Positions 43,865 to 53,044 of a stretch of 64,000 nucleotides of DNA are shown here, one piece after another. The stretch is from WHSW01 sp963722175 (GTDB lineage Bacteria; Actinomycetota; Thermoleophilia; Solirubrobacterales; 70-9). The notes below the pieces were generated by a model that worked only from the letters and a program-made list of their open reading frames with translations, did no database searches and was not told where the DNA came from. Location of the stretch: positions 1 to 64,000 of the forward strand of contig CAVRKA010000002.1 of NCBI GenBank assembly GCA_963722175.1, written 5' to 3'. Position numbers and translations under genes: made by a program. Numbering within the stretch: the first letter of the stretch is position 1; each line of letters starts with the position of its first letter.

Positions 43865-45649
43865 TTGGAAGCGGGCGCGACAACGGGCGAAGGCGGCGGC
43901 TTCAGGACGATCGAAACGGACGTCCCGGCCCGCCTCGACCGGCTGCCGTGGTCCAAGTTCCACTGGCGGGTCGTGATCGGCCTGGGCATCGTCTGGATCC
44001 TCGACGGGCTCGAGGTGACGATCATCGGCTTCCTCGCTCCCACGCTCACCGAGCCCGGAAGCGGACTGGGGCTCACGGAGGGACAGATCGCCCTCGCCCA
44101 GTCCATCTACGTGGCCGGCGCCTGCCTGGGAGCGCTCCTCTTCGGCCAGCTCACCGACCGCTTCGGGCGCAAGAAGCTCTTCCTGATCACGCTCAGCGTC
44201 TATCTGCTCGCGACGATCGCGGCGGCCTTCTCGCAGAGCCCGGCGTGGTTCCTCGCCGCCCGTTTCTTCACCGGCGCCGGGATCGGCGGCGAGTACTCCG
44301 CGATCAACTCGGCGATCGACGAGCTGATCCCCGCGCGCGCCCGCGGCCGGGTCGACCTGATCATCAACGGCTCGTTCTGGCTCGGGGCCGTGATCGGCGG
44401 GCTGCTGTCGCTGATCTTCCTGAAGGAATCCATCTTTGCGCTCGACGTCGGCTGGCGCGTCGCGTTCGCCATGGGCGCCACCCTCGCCCTCGGGATCCTG
44501 TTTCTGCGGCGCAATCTGCCCGAGAGCCCCCGCTGGCTGTTCATCCACGGGCGCGAGCAGGAGGCCGAGCGGCTGGTCGACGAGATCGAGGCCGAGGTGC
44601 GCGAGGACACCGGCCAGGAGCTCGAGGAGCCCGGCGACAGGATCAAGGTTCGCCAGCGCAGGTCGATCCCGTTCCGCGAGATCGCCCGGACGGTCTTCAA
44701 GGTCTATCCGAAGCGCACTGTGCTCGGGTTCTCCCTGTTCATCGGCCAGGCCTTCCTCTACAACGCGGTCACCGTCACCCTCGGCCTGACGCTGACCACC
44801 TACCTCGGGGTGGGTGCGAACAAGGTCGGGCTCTTCTACGCCGTCTTCGCCGCCGGCAACTTCCTCGGTCCGCTGCTGCTCGGGCGGCTGTTCGACACCG
44901 TCGGGCGGCGCCCGATGATCGCGGGCACCTACCTGGTCTCGGCGGCGATGCTGGTCGTGGTCGGACTGCTGTTCAACGGCGAGCAGTTCAGCGACTGGGG
45001 CCTGACCCTGGCGCTCGCTGCGACCTTCTTCTTCGCCTCCGCCGGCGCCAGCGCCGCGTACCTGACCGTGAGCGAGGTCTTCCCGATGGAGATCCGGGCG
45101 CTCGCGATCGCCTTCTTCTACGCGATTGGGACCGCGATCGGGGGGATCACCGGGCCGCTCGTGTTCCAGAAGCTGGGCGAGTCGGGCGATGTCGGCCAGG
45201 TGATGATCGCCTACTTCATCGGCGCCGCGGTGATGGCGGTCGGCGGGATCGTCGAGCTCTTCCTCGGCGTCCGCGCCGAGCAGAAGCCGCTCGAGGACAT
45301 CGCCAAGCCGATCACCGCCCAGGAGGCCGAGGAGGGCGCCGAAGAGAGGCGCGAGCCGGCACGACGGCGATTCCGGCTCGGCCCCGGCAGCAGCTCGTAC
45401 TCGCCGTTTCCGATGCCTCAGTCGCCAACCGATCCCGCCTGGCTCGCGCGTGAGATCGGGGTCATCGATCGCGCCCTGCAGGAGCAGGGCGAGCTCGACG
45501 GCTACGAGCTCGCCGAGCGCGTCGGCGCCCGCTACTGGGGTCCCGGCCGCTTCCGCGCGGCCCTGCGCGGCGCCGTCGCGGACGGCGTCGCCCGCCGGAC
45601 CGGCCGCAACCGCTACGCGTCCGCTCGCGAGACCGCGGCGCGAGGCTAG
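43865..45649 (+). CDS. MFS transporter with C-terminal winged-helix-like tail
   Basis: 594 aa. Twelve-span sugar/organic-acid-type MFS: GLGIVWILDGLEVTIIGFLA at TM1, GQLTDRFGRKK loop motif, LPESPRWL, GRLFDTVGRRP in the second half, and TVSEVFPMEIRALAIAFFYA near TM10-11, resembling KgtP/ShiA/benzoate-type carriers. After the last span there is a ~130-aa tail. Its end, DPAWLAREIGVIDRALQEQG, ELDGYELAERVGARYWGPGR, FRAALRGAVADGVARRTGRN, looks like a small winged-helix domain. Divergent from the MBL-oxalate decarboxylase operon. TTG start. A transporter with a DNA-binding-like tail is unusual. Confidence 0.85.
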   Translation: MEAGATTGEGGGFRTIETDVPARLDRLPWSKFHWRVVIGLGIVWILDGLEVTIIGFLAPTLTEPGSGLGLTEGQIALAQSIYVAGACLGALLFGQLTDRFGRKKLFLITLSVYLLATIAAAFSQSPAWFLAARFFTGAGIGGEYSAINSAIDELIPARARGRVDLIINGSFWLGAVIGGLLSLIFLKESIFALDVGWRVAFAMGATLALGILFLRRNLPESPRWLFIHGREQEAERLVDEIEAEVREDTGQELEEPGDRIKVRQRRSIPFREIARTVFKVYPKRTVLGFSLFIGQAFLYNAVTVTLGLTLTTYLGVGANKVGLFYAVFAAGNFLGPLLLGRLFDTVGRRPMIAGTYLVSAAMLVVVGLLFNGEQFSDWGLTLALAATFFFASAGASAAYLTVSEVFPMEIRALAIAFFYAIGTAIGGITGPLVFQKLGESGDVGQVMIAYFIGAAVMAVGGIVELFLGVRAEQKPLEDIAKPITAQEAEEGAEERREPARRRFRLGPGSSSYSPFPMPQSPTDPAWLAREIGVIDRALQEQGELDGYELAERVGARYWGPGRFRAALRGAVADGVARRTGRNRYASARETAARG

Positions 45650-45653
45650 GCCG

Positions 45654-45884
45654 ATGCCGCTCGCCTGCACGCTGCTCGGCCACCGGCTCCGCTTCCATGC
45701 GGAGGGCGAGACGATGAGGTGGAGCTGCGACCGGGACTGCGGCGCGGAGGGCTCGAAGCGCTATCCGAGCGCCGCCGATGCCCGCCGCTACGCGGCCGCG
45801 TTCGATCGCGAGGACGCCGACGACCTGGGCCGCCGCGCGCCCCTCTCGCTGCTGCCGTTGCGGCTCGTTCGCCGCGGCCGCTAG
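45654..45884 (+). CDS. Small two-CxxxC zinc-ribbon-like protein
   Basis: 76 aa, ATG 4 bases after the MFS stop. LACTLLGHRLRFHAEGETMR, WSCDRDCGAEGSKRYPSAAD, then ARRYAAAFDREDADDLGRRA. The Cys (C5, C25, C29) and His suit a short zinc knuckle. I recall similar small proteins in Solirubrobacterales but no function. Probably co-transcribed with the transporter. Its stop overlaps the convergent gene by 4 bases. Confidence 0.6.
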   Translation: MPLACTLLGHRLRFHAEGETMRWSCDRDCGAEGSKRYPSAADARRYAAAFDREDADDLGRRAPLSLLPLRLVRRGR

Positions 45885-46366
45885 GGCGACGCCGGTGCGT
45901 CGTCGGCCGGCGCGTCGCCGAGCGCCGCCGTGATGTCGCTGATCGCCGCCTCCTCGTGGCCGGTGACCCGGTCGCCACCGATCCCCAGGAAGCCGCCCGA
46001 CTTGTCGGCCTCGGCAGCGTGCTGGGCGACGTTGAGCACGAACTCGCGGTAGTCGACGAGCTCGTCCACGGTGGCCCTGTCGCGAACCAGGGCGACCGCC
46101 TCGGTGATCTTGCCGAGGCCGCGGGTGCGCAGGTCCTCCTTGCTGGAGAACTCCTTCGTGTCCACGTGCGGCTTGGCCGCGACGATCTCGCCGACCAGAT
46201 CCCCGGTGGTGTGCTCCTGCTTGGCCTCCACGTACGTCTTCGCCATCGCGAAGCTCTCGCGGATCGTCCCGCCGCGCTGGGCGGAGGCGACGATCAGTCC
46301 GGCGATCGCGGGCGCCGCGGCGATCGTCTCCCACTCCTCGGCGTTGAACTCGGCCTTCGTCGTCAT
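45881..46366 (-). CDS. Conserved actinobacterial protein of unknown function
   Basis: 161 aa, helical, soluble: FNAEEWETIAAAPAIAGLIV, ASAQRGGTIRESFAMAKTYV, then KSGGFLGIGGDRVTGHEEAA. I recognise this as a common uncharacterised family (F-AEEW....GGTIRE....GGFLGIGG). Its ATG overlaps the luciferase-like gene stop (ATGA), making it the last gene of a three-gene operon. Function unknown. Confidence 0.7.
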   Translation of the reverse strand: MTTKAEFNAEEWETIAAAPAIAGLIVASAQRGGTIRESFAMAKTYVEAKQEHTTGDLVGEIVAAKPHVDTKEFSSKEDLRTRGLGKITEAVALVRDRATVDELVDYREFVLNVAQHAAEADKSGGFLGIGGDRVTGHEEAAISDITAALGDAPADDAPASP

Positions 46367-47418
46367 CGTTCCTCCATCGCCGCGGCGCCGACGGCGTCGG
46401 CTCCCGGCAGGTCGTAGGTCTCGGCGATCAGCTCGTAGGAGCGGATCCGGTCGGCATGGTCGTGGACCATGGTCGTGATCATCAGCTCGTCGGCCGCCGT
46501 GCGTTCGCGCAGCGCATCGAGCTTCGCCCGCACCGTATCGGGGCCGCCGATCGCGGCCGAGCCCGAGAGCGGCTTGATGCTCTCCTGCTCGGTCGCGCTG
46601 AACTCGTGCTCGGCTGCCTCCTCGGGGGTCGGAAAGCGGGTCGGGCGCCCGGCACGCAGCCGGGCCATCGACAGCCGCGCGGGGCCGGACAGCCAGCGCG
46701 CGCGCTCGTCGTCGTCGGCGGCGAGCGCCGCGCAGGCGACCATCACGTACGGCTGGTCCAGGTACTCCGAGGGCTGGAACCGCGACCGGTAGAGCTCGAC
46801 CGCGGCGTCGGTGTTCTGGGGCATGAAGTGGTGGGCGAACGAGAACGGCAGGCCGAGCAGGCCGGCGAGCTGCGCCGAGTAGCCCGACGAGCCGAGCAGC
46901 CAGATCTGCGGCATGTCGCCGTTGCCGGGCACGGCCTTGACGTGGCGGTAGGGATCCCGGGGCGAGAACTCGCCCTTGAAGAACCCGATCAGCTCCAACA
47001 GCTGCGGCGGGAAGTCGTCGTCGGAGAGCGGCTCGGCCGAACGCCGCAGCGCTGAGGCGGTGATCTGGTCGGTGCCCGGGGCGCGGCCGATCCCGAGGTC
47101 GATCCGGCCCGGGTAGAGCGCCTCCAGCATCCCGAACTGCTCGGCGACGACCAGCGGCGGGTGGTTGGGAAGCATCACCCCGCCGGCCCCGATCCGCATC
47201 CGCTCGGTCTTCGCCGCCAGCGCCGCGGCCAGCACCGGTGGCGAGGAGCTCGCGATCCCGGGGATGTTGTGGTGCTCGGCGACCCAGTGGCGGTGATAGC
47301 CGAGCCGCTCGACAGCCTGCGCGAGGGCAACGGAGTTCGAGAGCGCCTCGGTGTGGCTCGAGCCCTCGCCGACGATCGCGAGGTCGAGGACCGATAGCGT
47401 CGGGGCGGGTTCGCTCAC
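46363..47418 (-). CDS. LLM-class flavin-dependent oxidoreductase
   Basis: 351 aa, luciferase-fold. LGYHRHWVAEHHNIPGIASS, IGAGGVMLPNHPPLVVAEQF, LYPGRIDLGIGRAPGTDQ are the hallmark of the YhbW-like luciferase family oxidoreductase group 1, which bind FMN or F420. ATGA overlaps on both sides, so it is expressed with the two small proteins flanking it. Substrate unknown. Confidence 0.9.
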   Translation of the reverse strand: MSEPAPTLSVLDLAIVGEGSSHTEALSNSVALAQAVERLGYHRHWVAEHHNIPGIASSSPPVLAAALAAKTERMRIGAGGVMLPNHPPLVVAEQFGMLEALYPGRIDLGIGRAPGTDQITASALRRSAEPLSDDDFPPQLLELIGFFKGEFSPRDPYRHVKAVPGNGDMPQIWLLGSSGYSAQLAGLLGLPFSFAHHFMPQNTDAAVELYRSRFQPSEYLDQPYVMVACAALAADDDERARWLSGPARLSMARLRAGRPTRFPTPEEAAEHEFSATEQESIKPLSGSAAIGGPDTVRAKLDALRERTAADELMITTMVHDHADRIRSYELIAETYDLPGADAVGAAAMEER

Positions 47419-47705
47419 TTGCCCTGGACGACGTCGGCGGGGACGTACCAGGTCTCGATCACGCTTGGCCGCGAGCCGCCGCTCCGCTGGTTTGCCTCGA
47501 CCCGGGTCTCGACGCCGCCGCCGAGCTCACCGATCGCCTGAACCGCCAGGTTCCGCGCCTCGGCCTTGCCGTCGGCGCCCAGCTCCCGGAGCGCGGCGAC
47601 GGCCTTCTGCTCGTTCACGTGACGAACGCCCCGGCGGCTGTCTCCGAAGCTCGACAGGTTGGCGGGGTCGGTGACGACCTTCTTTGCATCCTCGACGTCG
47701 GGCAC
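47415..47705 (-). CDS. Small hypothetical protein, first gene of the luciferase operon
   Basis: 96 aa, helical N-terminus (VEDAKKVVTDPANLSSFGDS) and LRELGADGKAEARNLAVQAI, ending SVIETWYVPADVVQGK. The GTG start is preceded at seven bases by TACCCT, so the operon is probably leaderless. Stop overlaps the next start by 4 bases. No family recognised. Confidence 0.6.
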   Translation of the reverse strand: MPDVEDAKKVVTDPANLSSFGDSRRGVRHVNEQKAVAALRELGADGKAEARNLAVQAIGELGGGVETRVEANQRSGGSRPSVIETWYVPADVVQGK

Positions 47706-47723
47706 GCGTCCGAGGGTATTCGG

Positions 47724-48755
47724 TCAGGCCTCCGCCTTGGCGCCACGGAGCTCGACCACCCGGTCGCCCTCGCGCAGGCTGCGGGCCCGCGGGTCGTCGA
47801 AGCGGATCAGCTCGCCCTCGCGGACGACGGCGAGCATCATTCCGTGATCGGGCAGCGCCGGGACGACGCCCGCCTCCCCGGCGCCGACCTCGTGCTCGAC
47901 GATGTCGAGCCCCGCGCCGACGGTGAGCAGGTCCTCGAGCAGCTCGGTGACCTGCGGGGTCTCGCTCGAGAGCCCGAGCAAGCGGCCCGCCGCCGCCGAG
48001 GAGGTGATCACGCCGTCGGCCCCGCCCTGATGCAGCAGGTGCACGTTCTCCTCCTCGCGGACCGCGGCGACGATCGTCGCCTTCGAGTTGAGCTCGCGCG
48101 CGGTCAGCGTGGTCAGGATCGCGGTGTCATCGCGATCGACGGCCACCACGACCGAGACCGCATCGGCGATCCCGGCCTCCTCCAGGGACTCGGCGCTGGA
48201 GGCGTCGCCGGCGACCGCCGCGAAGCCGTCGTCGTCGGCGCGGACCCGGGCGCCGGGGCTGGAGTCGATGACGACGATCCGCTTCGGGTCGATCCCGCGT
48301 CCGAGCAGCGTCCGCGCCGCGCTTCGGCCCTTGGTCCCGTAGCCGCAGATGATCGTGTGGTCTCGCAACTGCTTTCTCCATCGCCGCACGCGGTATGCGT
48401 GACGGCTGCGCTCGGCCAGTATCTCCAACGTCGTCCCGACGAGCAGGATCAGGAACAGGATCCGCGCCGGTGTGACCACGATCGTCGTCAGCAGCCGGGC
48501 CTCGTCGGAGACCGGGCGGACGTCGCCGTAGCCGGTGGTGGTGATCGTGACGGTCGAGTAGTAGAAGGCGTCCAGCAGGCTGACGCTGTCGTCCTCCGGG
48601 TCGAAATAGCCGTCGCGCCCGATCCAGGTGACCATCGCGACCAGCACGATCAGCCCGAGCGCGACCAGCATCCGGTTGACGATCTTGCGCGTCGGGCTCG
48701 CGTCCTCGCCCGGGAGCGAGATGTGAAGCGGTGACTGTCGGGCGTCGACCGGCAC
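47724..48755 (-). CDS. Potassium channel with RCK (TrkA-N/TrkA-C) regulatory domains
   Basis: 343 aa. Two membrane helices flank the pore loop with selectivity filter TTTGYGDV (residues 72-79). RCK-N Rossmann motif GYGTKGRSAARTLLGRG at ~138-154 and acceptor Asp (VVIDSSP). RCK-C at the end (MMLAVVREGELIRFDD, ALREGDRVVELRG). It is a ligand- or nucleotide-gated K+ channel of the MthK/KtrB-like type. GTG start, 9 bp downstream of the TypA gene on the same strand, so probably co-transcribed. Confidence 0.9.
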   Translation of the reverse strand: MPVDARQSPLHISLPGEDASPTRKIVNRMLVALGLIVLVAMVTWIGRDGYFDPEDDSVSLLDAFYYSTVTITTTGYGDVRPVSDEARLLTTIVVTPARILFLILLVGTTLEILAERSRHAYRVRRWRKQLRDHTIICGYGTKGRSAARTLLGRGIDPKRIVVIDSSPGARVRADDDGFAAVAGDASSAESLEEAGIADAVSVVVAVDRDDTAILTTLTARELNSKATIVAAVREEENVHLLHQGGADGVITSSAAAGRLLGLSSETPQVTELLEDLLTVGAGLDIVEHEVGAGEAGVVPALPDHGMMLAVVREGELIRFDDPRARSLREGDRVVELRGAKAEA

Positions 48756-48764
48756 CCGCGAAGG

Positions 48765-50599
48765 CTACGCGCTGGCGCGGCCCCTGCGGGCCTGCTTCAT
48801 CCGCTCGGTCTTCGAGAGCTCGACCTTGCGCAGGCGCAGGCTCTCGGGCGTGATCTCGACGCACTCGTCGTCGCGCAGGAACTCGAGCGCGTTCTCGAGC
48901 GAGAGGCCCGGGGCGGGATCAGGCGGACGAGGATGTCGGCGCTGGCGGCGCGGACGTTGGTCTGGTGCTTCTGCTTCGTCGCGTTGACGTCGAGGTCGTC
49001 GGAGCGCGAGTTCTCGCCGACGATCATGCCCTCGTAGACGGCATCGCCCGGGCCGACGAAGAGCGAGCCGCGGTCCTGGAGCGAGTGCAGGGCGAAGCTC
49101 GCCGTCTGGCCCTGGCGGTCGGAGACGAGGGCGCCGGTCGGCCGCGTCCGCAGCTCGCCCGCCCACGGCTCCCAGCCCTCGAAGACGTGGTGGAGGATCC
49201 CGGTGCCGCGGGTCTCGGTCAGGAACTCGGTCCGGAAGCCGATCAGCCCGCGCGCCGGAGCCAGGTAGTCGAGCCGGACCCAGCCGGTCGAGTGGTTGAT
49301 CATCTGCTCCATCCGGCCCTTGCGCAGCGCGAGCATCTGGGTGACGACGCCGACGTAGTCCTCGGGGACGTCGATCGCCAGCCGCTCGACCGGCTCGCAG
49401 AGCTTGCCGTCGACCTCCCGGGTCAGCACCCGCGGCTGCGCCGCGACGATCTCGAACCCCTCGCGGCGCATCAGCTCGAGCAGGACGACGAGCTGCAGCT
49501 CGCCGCGCCCGTGCACCTCCCACGCGTCGGGGCGCTCGGTGTCCTCGACCCGGATCGAGACGTTGCCGACCAGCTCGCGGTCGAGGCGGTCCTTGATCTG
49601 GCGCGCGGTCAGCTTCGAGCCGTCGCGGCCGGCGAGCGGCCCGTCGTTGATCCCGATCACGATCGAGAGCGACGGCTCGTCGACGGTGATCACCGGCAGC
49701 GGGCGCGGGTCGTCGGGGTCGGCGAGCGTCTCGCCGATCGTCACCTCGTCGATCCCGCCGACGGCGATGATCTCGCCCGGGCCGGCCTCGTCGGTCTCGA
49801 CGCGGTCGAGCGCGTCGGTGACGTAGAGGTGGGCGACGGTCGCGTTGACGATCGTGCCGTCGGCGCGGCACCAGGCGATCGGCTTGCCCTGGCGGATCGT
49901 CCCGTTGCGGACCCGGCAGAGGGCGAGGCGGCCGACGTAGGGCGAGGCGTCGAGGTTGGTGACGTGAGCCTGAAGCGGCGCCCTCCTCGTACTCGGGCGC
50001 CGGGATCCGCTCACGATCAGGTCCATCAGCGGCTTCAGGTCGGTGCCCTCGTCGCCCTGTTCGAGCGACGCCCAGCCGGCCTTCGCGTTCGCGTAGACGA
50101 TCGGGAACTCGACCTGGTCGTCGGCGGCGTCGAGGTCGAGGAAGAGCTCGTAGACCTCGTCGACGACGGCGTCGATGCGGGCGTCGGGGCGGTCGACCTT
50201 GTTGACGACGAGGATCACCGGCAGCCGCGCCTCGAGCGCCTTGCGGAGCACGAACCGCGTCTGCGGCATCGGGCCCTCGGAGGCGTCGACGAGCAGCAGG
50301 ATGCCGTCGACCATCGTCAGCGCCCGCTCGACCTCGCCGCCGAAGTCGGCGTGGCCGGGGGTGTCGACGATGTTGAGCTTCACGTCGCCGTAGCGGACCG
50401 CCGTGTTCTTGGCGAGGATCGTGATCCCCTTCTCGCGCTCGAGGTCCATCGAGTCCATGACCCGCTCGGCGACGTCGGCGCCCTCGCGGAAGGCGCCCGA
50501 CTGCCACAGCATCGCGTCGACCAGCGTCGTCTTGCCGTGATCGACGTGGGCGACGATCGCGACATTGCGGAGGTCGTCTCTGAGCGCGGTTTCGGCCAT
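48765..50599 (-). CDS. typA: TypA/BipA ribosome-associated GTPase, frame disturbed at two places
   Basis: About 610 aa. G1 AHVDHGKTT (~17-25), G2 GITILAKN, G3 DTPGHADF, G4 NKVDRPDAR. Domains EF-G-like III (EVHGRGELQLVVLLELMRRE) and V plus the BipA C-terminal domain are present, so the product is a ribosome-binding translational GTPase acting in stress and cold. Near 49985-50022 two compensating indels garble about 12 residues (SGSRRPSTRRAP instead of ERIPAPEYEEGAP) while keeping the frame. A further shift near 48922 hides the true ending LSLENALEFLRDDECVEITP, ESLRLRKVELSKTERMKQAR. TAG at 48765. Confidence 0.88.
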
Positions 50600-50635
50600 G
50601 GGCGGCCGATCAGTGTGACAGCGCTCGCCCTTCGC

Positions 50636-50992
50636 TCAGAACTTGGTCCGGACCCGCTCGAGGATGAACGTCTGGGTCGCGACGCCGGTCTTCTTGTCGC
50701 GCCGGTCCATGTAGGCGGAGACCGTTCGCTTGGTGATTCGGGCGACGGCGGCGCTCGCCTCGTGCCGGTACGCGTTCGAGTCGGTTCCCGCGATCGGGCT
50801 GGATGGGCCGCTGCCGGTGTCCCCGCCGTCGATCACGCAGCGAATCGCGTTCCCGTCGATCTCGGTGCTGACGCTGGCCGCGCGGCTGCCGCCGCGACGT
50901 TCCCAGATCGAGCCGACGCTGCGGGCGATCTCGTTCGAGATCGACGCCTCCGCCGATCCCTCCCCAGCCTCCGCGGCCTTCGTCTCCGTCAT
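50636..50992 (-). CDS. DUF2294-like small protein
   Basis: 118 aa, ATG 50992. ASISNEIARSVGSIWERRGG, then AVARITKRTVSAYMDRRDKK, TGVATQTFILERVRTKF at the C-terminus resemble the DUF2294 family. The central segment is Gly/Ser/Ala-rich. Function unknown. A GGATTGGGG stretch upstream may act as ribosome-binding site. Confidence 0.55.
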   Translation of the reverse strand: MTETKAAEAGEGSAEASISNEIARSVGSIWERRGGSRAASVSTEIDGNAIRCVIDGGDTGSGPSSPIAGTDSNAYRHEASAAVARITKRTVSAYMDRRDKKTGVATQTFILERVRTKF

Positions 50993-51053
50993 CGCATGCC
51001 CCAATCCCTTCTCCTCGCGTTGAACCGGGTTCTGTAAGGGCGGAGGAGAAAGG

Positions 51054-52055
51054 TCAAGGCCCGACCGGCGGTGGACCAAGTTTAGATGACGCCTCGAGGA
51101 CGCGGTCGCGGCCGGCGCGCTTCGCCTCGTAGAGCGCGGCGTCGGCGCGCTCGAAGTGCGACTCGTAGTCGAACGGCTCGTCGTCCGCGGTGGCGCTGAC
51201 GCCGAAGGTCATCGTCACCTCGCGGCCGGCATAGCGCTCGGCGGCGATCGCGCGTCGCAGCCGCTCGGCGAGCGCTGCGGCTCGCTCGCTGTCGGCGCCC
51301 GGGAGCAGGATCAGGAACTCCTCGCCGCCGAGCCGGTAGGCGAGGTCGAAGGCGCGCAGCTGCTTGCGGATCGTGTAGGCGACGTCGGCGAGCACCGCGT
51401 CGCCGACCGCGTGGCCGAGGGCGTCGTTGACGCCCTTGAAGTGATCGAGGTCGCCGAGCACGATCCCGACCGGCTCGCCGGTCAGCTGCGACTGCTGCTC
51501 GAGCTCGAACGCGCGGCGGGTCAGCGCGTGGCGGTTGAGCATCCCGGTCAGCTGGTCGATCACGGCCTCGTCGCGGTGCTCGAAGTCGGAGCGCATCAGC
51601 GCGGTCGAGAGGATTCCGACCGCGACGATGACCGCGACCGAGCCGATCACGATCGGCGGAAAGTCGGTCACCTGGCCGGCGTCGGACAGCAGCGCCACCC
51701 CGGCGCAGAGGGCGACCGCGACGACGACGCCGGCGATCACGCCGCGGATCGAGAAGCGGGCGCTGAGCGTGATCACCGGGATCGCGAGCCACGGAAGCAG
51801 CGTCGAGTCGAGGCCGGCGATGAGGATCGTCGCCGCGATCACCACCTCGGAGAAGACCCAGGACCCGAAGAGGGCGTACTCGGGGCGCTCGGTGCGGGCG
51901 CTCAACCGCGAGGCGGCGGCGAACCCGAGCGCCGCGACGCCCAGCGGGACCAGGGTCCAGAGGCCGAGCCAGGGCGACATCGCGAGCGCCGCGACGCCGA
52001 GCATCGCCAGGGTGAGGATCCGCACCGGGGCGATCCGGCGATCCATGTCAAGCAT
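51054..52055 (-). CDS. Membrane-bound GGDEF diguanylate cyclase
   Basis: 333 aa from ATG 52055 (MLDMDRR). N-terminal six hydrophobic spans (ALAMSPWLGLWTLVPLGVAA through ILSTALM), then a GGDEF domain with YRLGGEEFLILL, a GGEEF variant that is normally active, and DQLTGMLNRHALTRR before it. LGDLDHFKGVNDALGHAVGD carries the metal-binding Asp. It makes cyclic-di-GMP. No I-site RxxD was spotted where expected. A longer upstream frame exists but is less likely. Confidence 0.88.
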   Translation of the reverse strand: MLDMDRRIAPVRILTLAMLGVAALAMSPWLGLWTLVPLGVAALGFAAASRLSARTERPEYALFGSWVFSEVVIAATILIAGLDSTLLPWLAIPVITLSARFSIRGVIAGVVVAVALCAGVALLSDAGQVTDFPPIVIGSVAVIVAVGILSTALMRSDFEHRDEAVIDQLTGMLNRHALTRRAFELEQQSQLTGEPVGIVLGDLDHFKGVNDALGHAVGDAVLADVAYTIRKQLRAFDLAYRLGGEEFLILLPGADSERAAALAERLRRAIAAERYAGREVTMTFGVSATADDEPFDYESHFERADAALYEAKRAGRDRVLEASSKLGPPPVGP

Positions 52056-52238
52056 CCGCTCGCGATCGGCGGCGCCGGCGCAGAGCCACGATCCCTCCGA
52101 GCGGGCGTCCCGGCGACCGGGCCGTACGGCGGGCGCGGCGCGATCGGCACGGGCAAGTCGCCCGCCAAGGGGAACCCGTTGAGCAGCGCTGTGATCGGAC
52201 ATCGGGGTGTCAGCCTCTTCGGCCCCCCTGCAGGCAAT

Positions 52239-52263
52239 CGATCGGCTCTGCGGAGCCCGATCG
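52239..52263. promoter_or_regulatory. Inverted repeat between divergent GGDEF and coiled-coil genes
   Basis: CGATCGGCTC-TGCG-GAGCCCGATCG: 10-11 bp arms with one bulged C and a four-base loop, in the ~290-bp gap between the GGDEF gene (start 52055) and the plus-strand gene at 52348. No T-run follows, so an operator or RNA structure is more likely than a terminator. The rest of the gap shows nothing convincing. Confidence 0.35.
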
Positions 52264-52347
52264 TTAGAAACCGGTAAGGGGATGGCCGGATGCCCGAGGC
52301 GCCTCGACCGCATCCCGTGTTCGATGTGTCAACCTCTGGGTGGGTAT

Positions 52348-53001
52348 ATGGGGATGTCAGATTTCAAGCAGAGTTCAACCGAAGCGCGGGATCGACTGGT
52401 CGCCGAGCTTCACGAGACCGTGGCCACCTTCGGGGCCGCGGTCGACGAGGCCGTGGGCGCGATGCTCGAGGCCACCGAGGCCGAGGCGAGGCGCGCCGAA
52501 CAGCTCGCCGGCCCGGGTCTCGAGCCGCTGCGCAAGCTGAGCGCCGAGCTGCTCGAGCAGGCGACCCAGCTCGACCGCAACGTGAACCGCCTCTCCGAGC
52601 TCGCCACCAAGGCCGCCTCGGAGCTGTGGCGGAGCCTGGTCGCCGAGACGCCGGCTTCCTCGCAGTTCACACGAGCCGGATCGGCGCCGCCGGCTTCCGG
52701 CCCGGCGCCCGAGGTTTCGAAGCCGCCCGCGTTCGAGCGCCGGACGCCACTCGACGTGATCGAGGACGTCCGCAACTCGATCGCCGAGTCGCCGATCGAT
52801 CTCGCACCCAGGCCTCGTCGTTTCGGCCCCGCCGAGCAGGAGTCGAAGGCCAAGTCCCCGCCGGTCCCCGCGGGCGTTCGTCTGGTGATCGAGCAGATGC
52901 GGCTCGCAGGCGAGCCCGACTCGGCGATCGTCGAGCACCTCGAGGGCGCCGGGATCGAGGACCCGGCCAGGGTCCTCGACGAGCTGAATCCGACCCCCTG
53001 A
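52348..53001 (+). CDS. Coiled-coil protein of unknown function
   Basis: 217 aa (or 215 from ATG 52354). Residues 1-100 are a long amphipathic coiled coil (STEARDRLVAELHETVATFG to SELATKAASELWRSLVAET), followed by a Pro/Ala/Ser linker and a C-terminal helical hairpin (VRLVIEQMRLAGEPDSAIVE, HLEGAGIEDPARVLDEL). The C-terminal part resembles short peptide-binding or regulatory tails of actinobacterial proteins. Function unknown; it may be a structural adaptor. Confidence 0.6.
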   Translation: MGMSDFKQSSTEARDRLVAELHETVATFGAAVDEAVGAMLEATEAEARRAEQLAGPGLEPLRKLSAELLEQATQLDRNVNRLSELATKAASELWRSLVAETPASSQFTRAGSAPPASGPAPEVSKPPAFERRTPLDVIEDVRNSIAESPIDLAPRPRRFGPAEQESKAKSPPVPAGVRLVIEQMRLAGEPDSAIVEHLEGAGIEDPARVLDELNPTP

Positions 53002-53044
53002 GTACCGGCGCGCGGCGCGCGGCGAGCGCTCAGAATGTTCGGCC

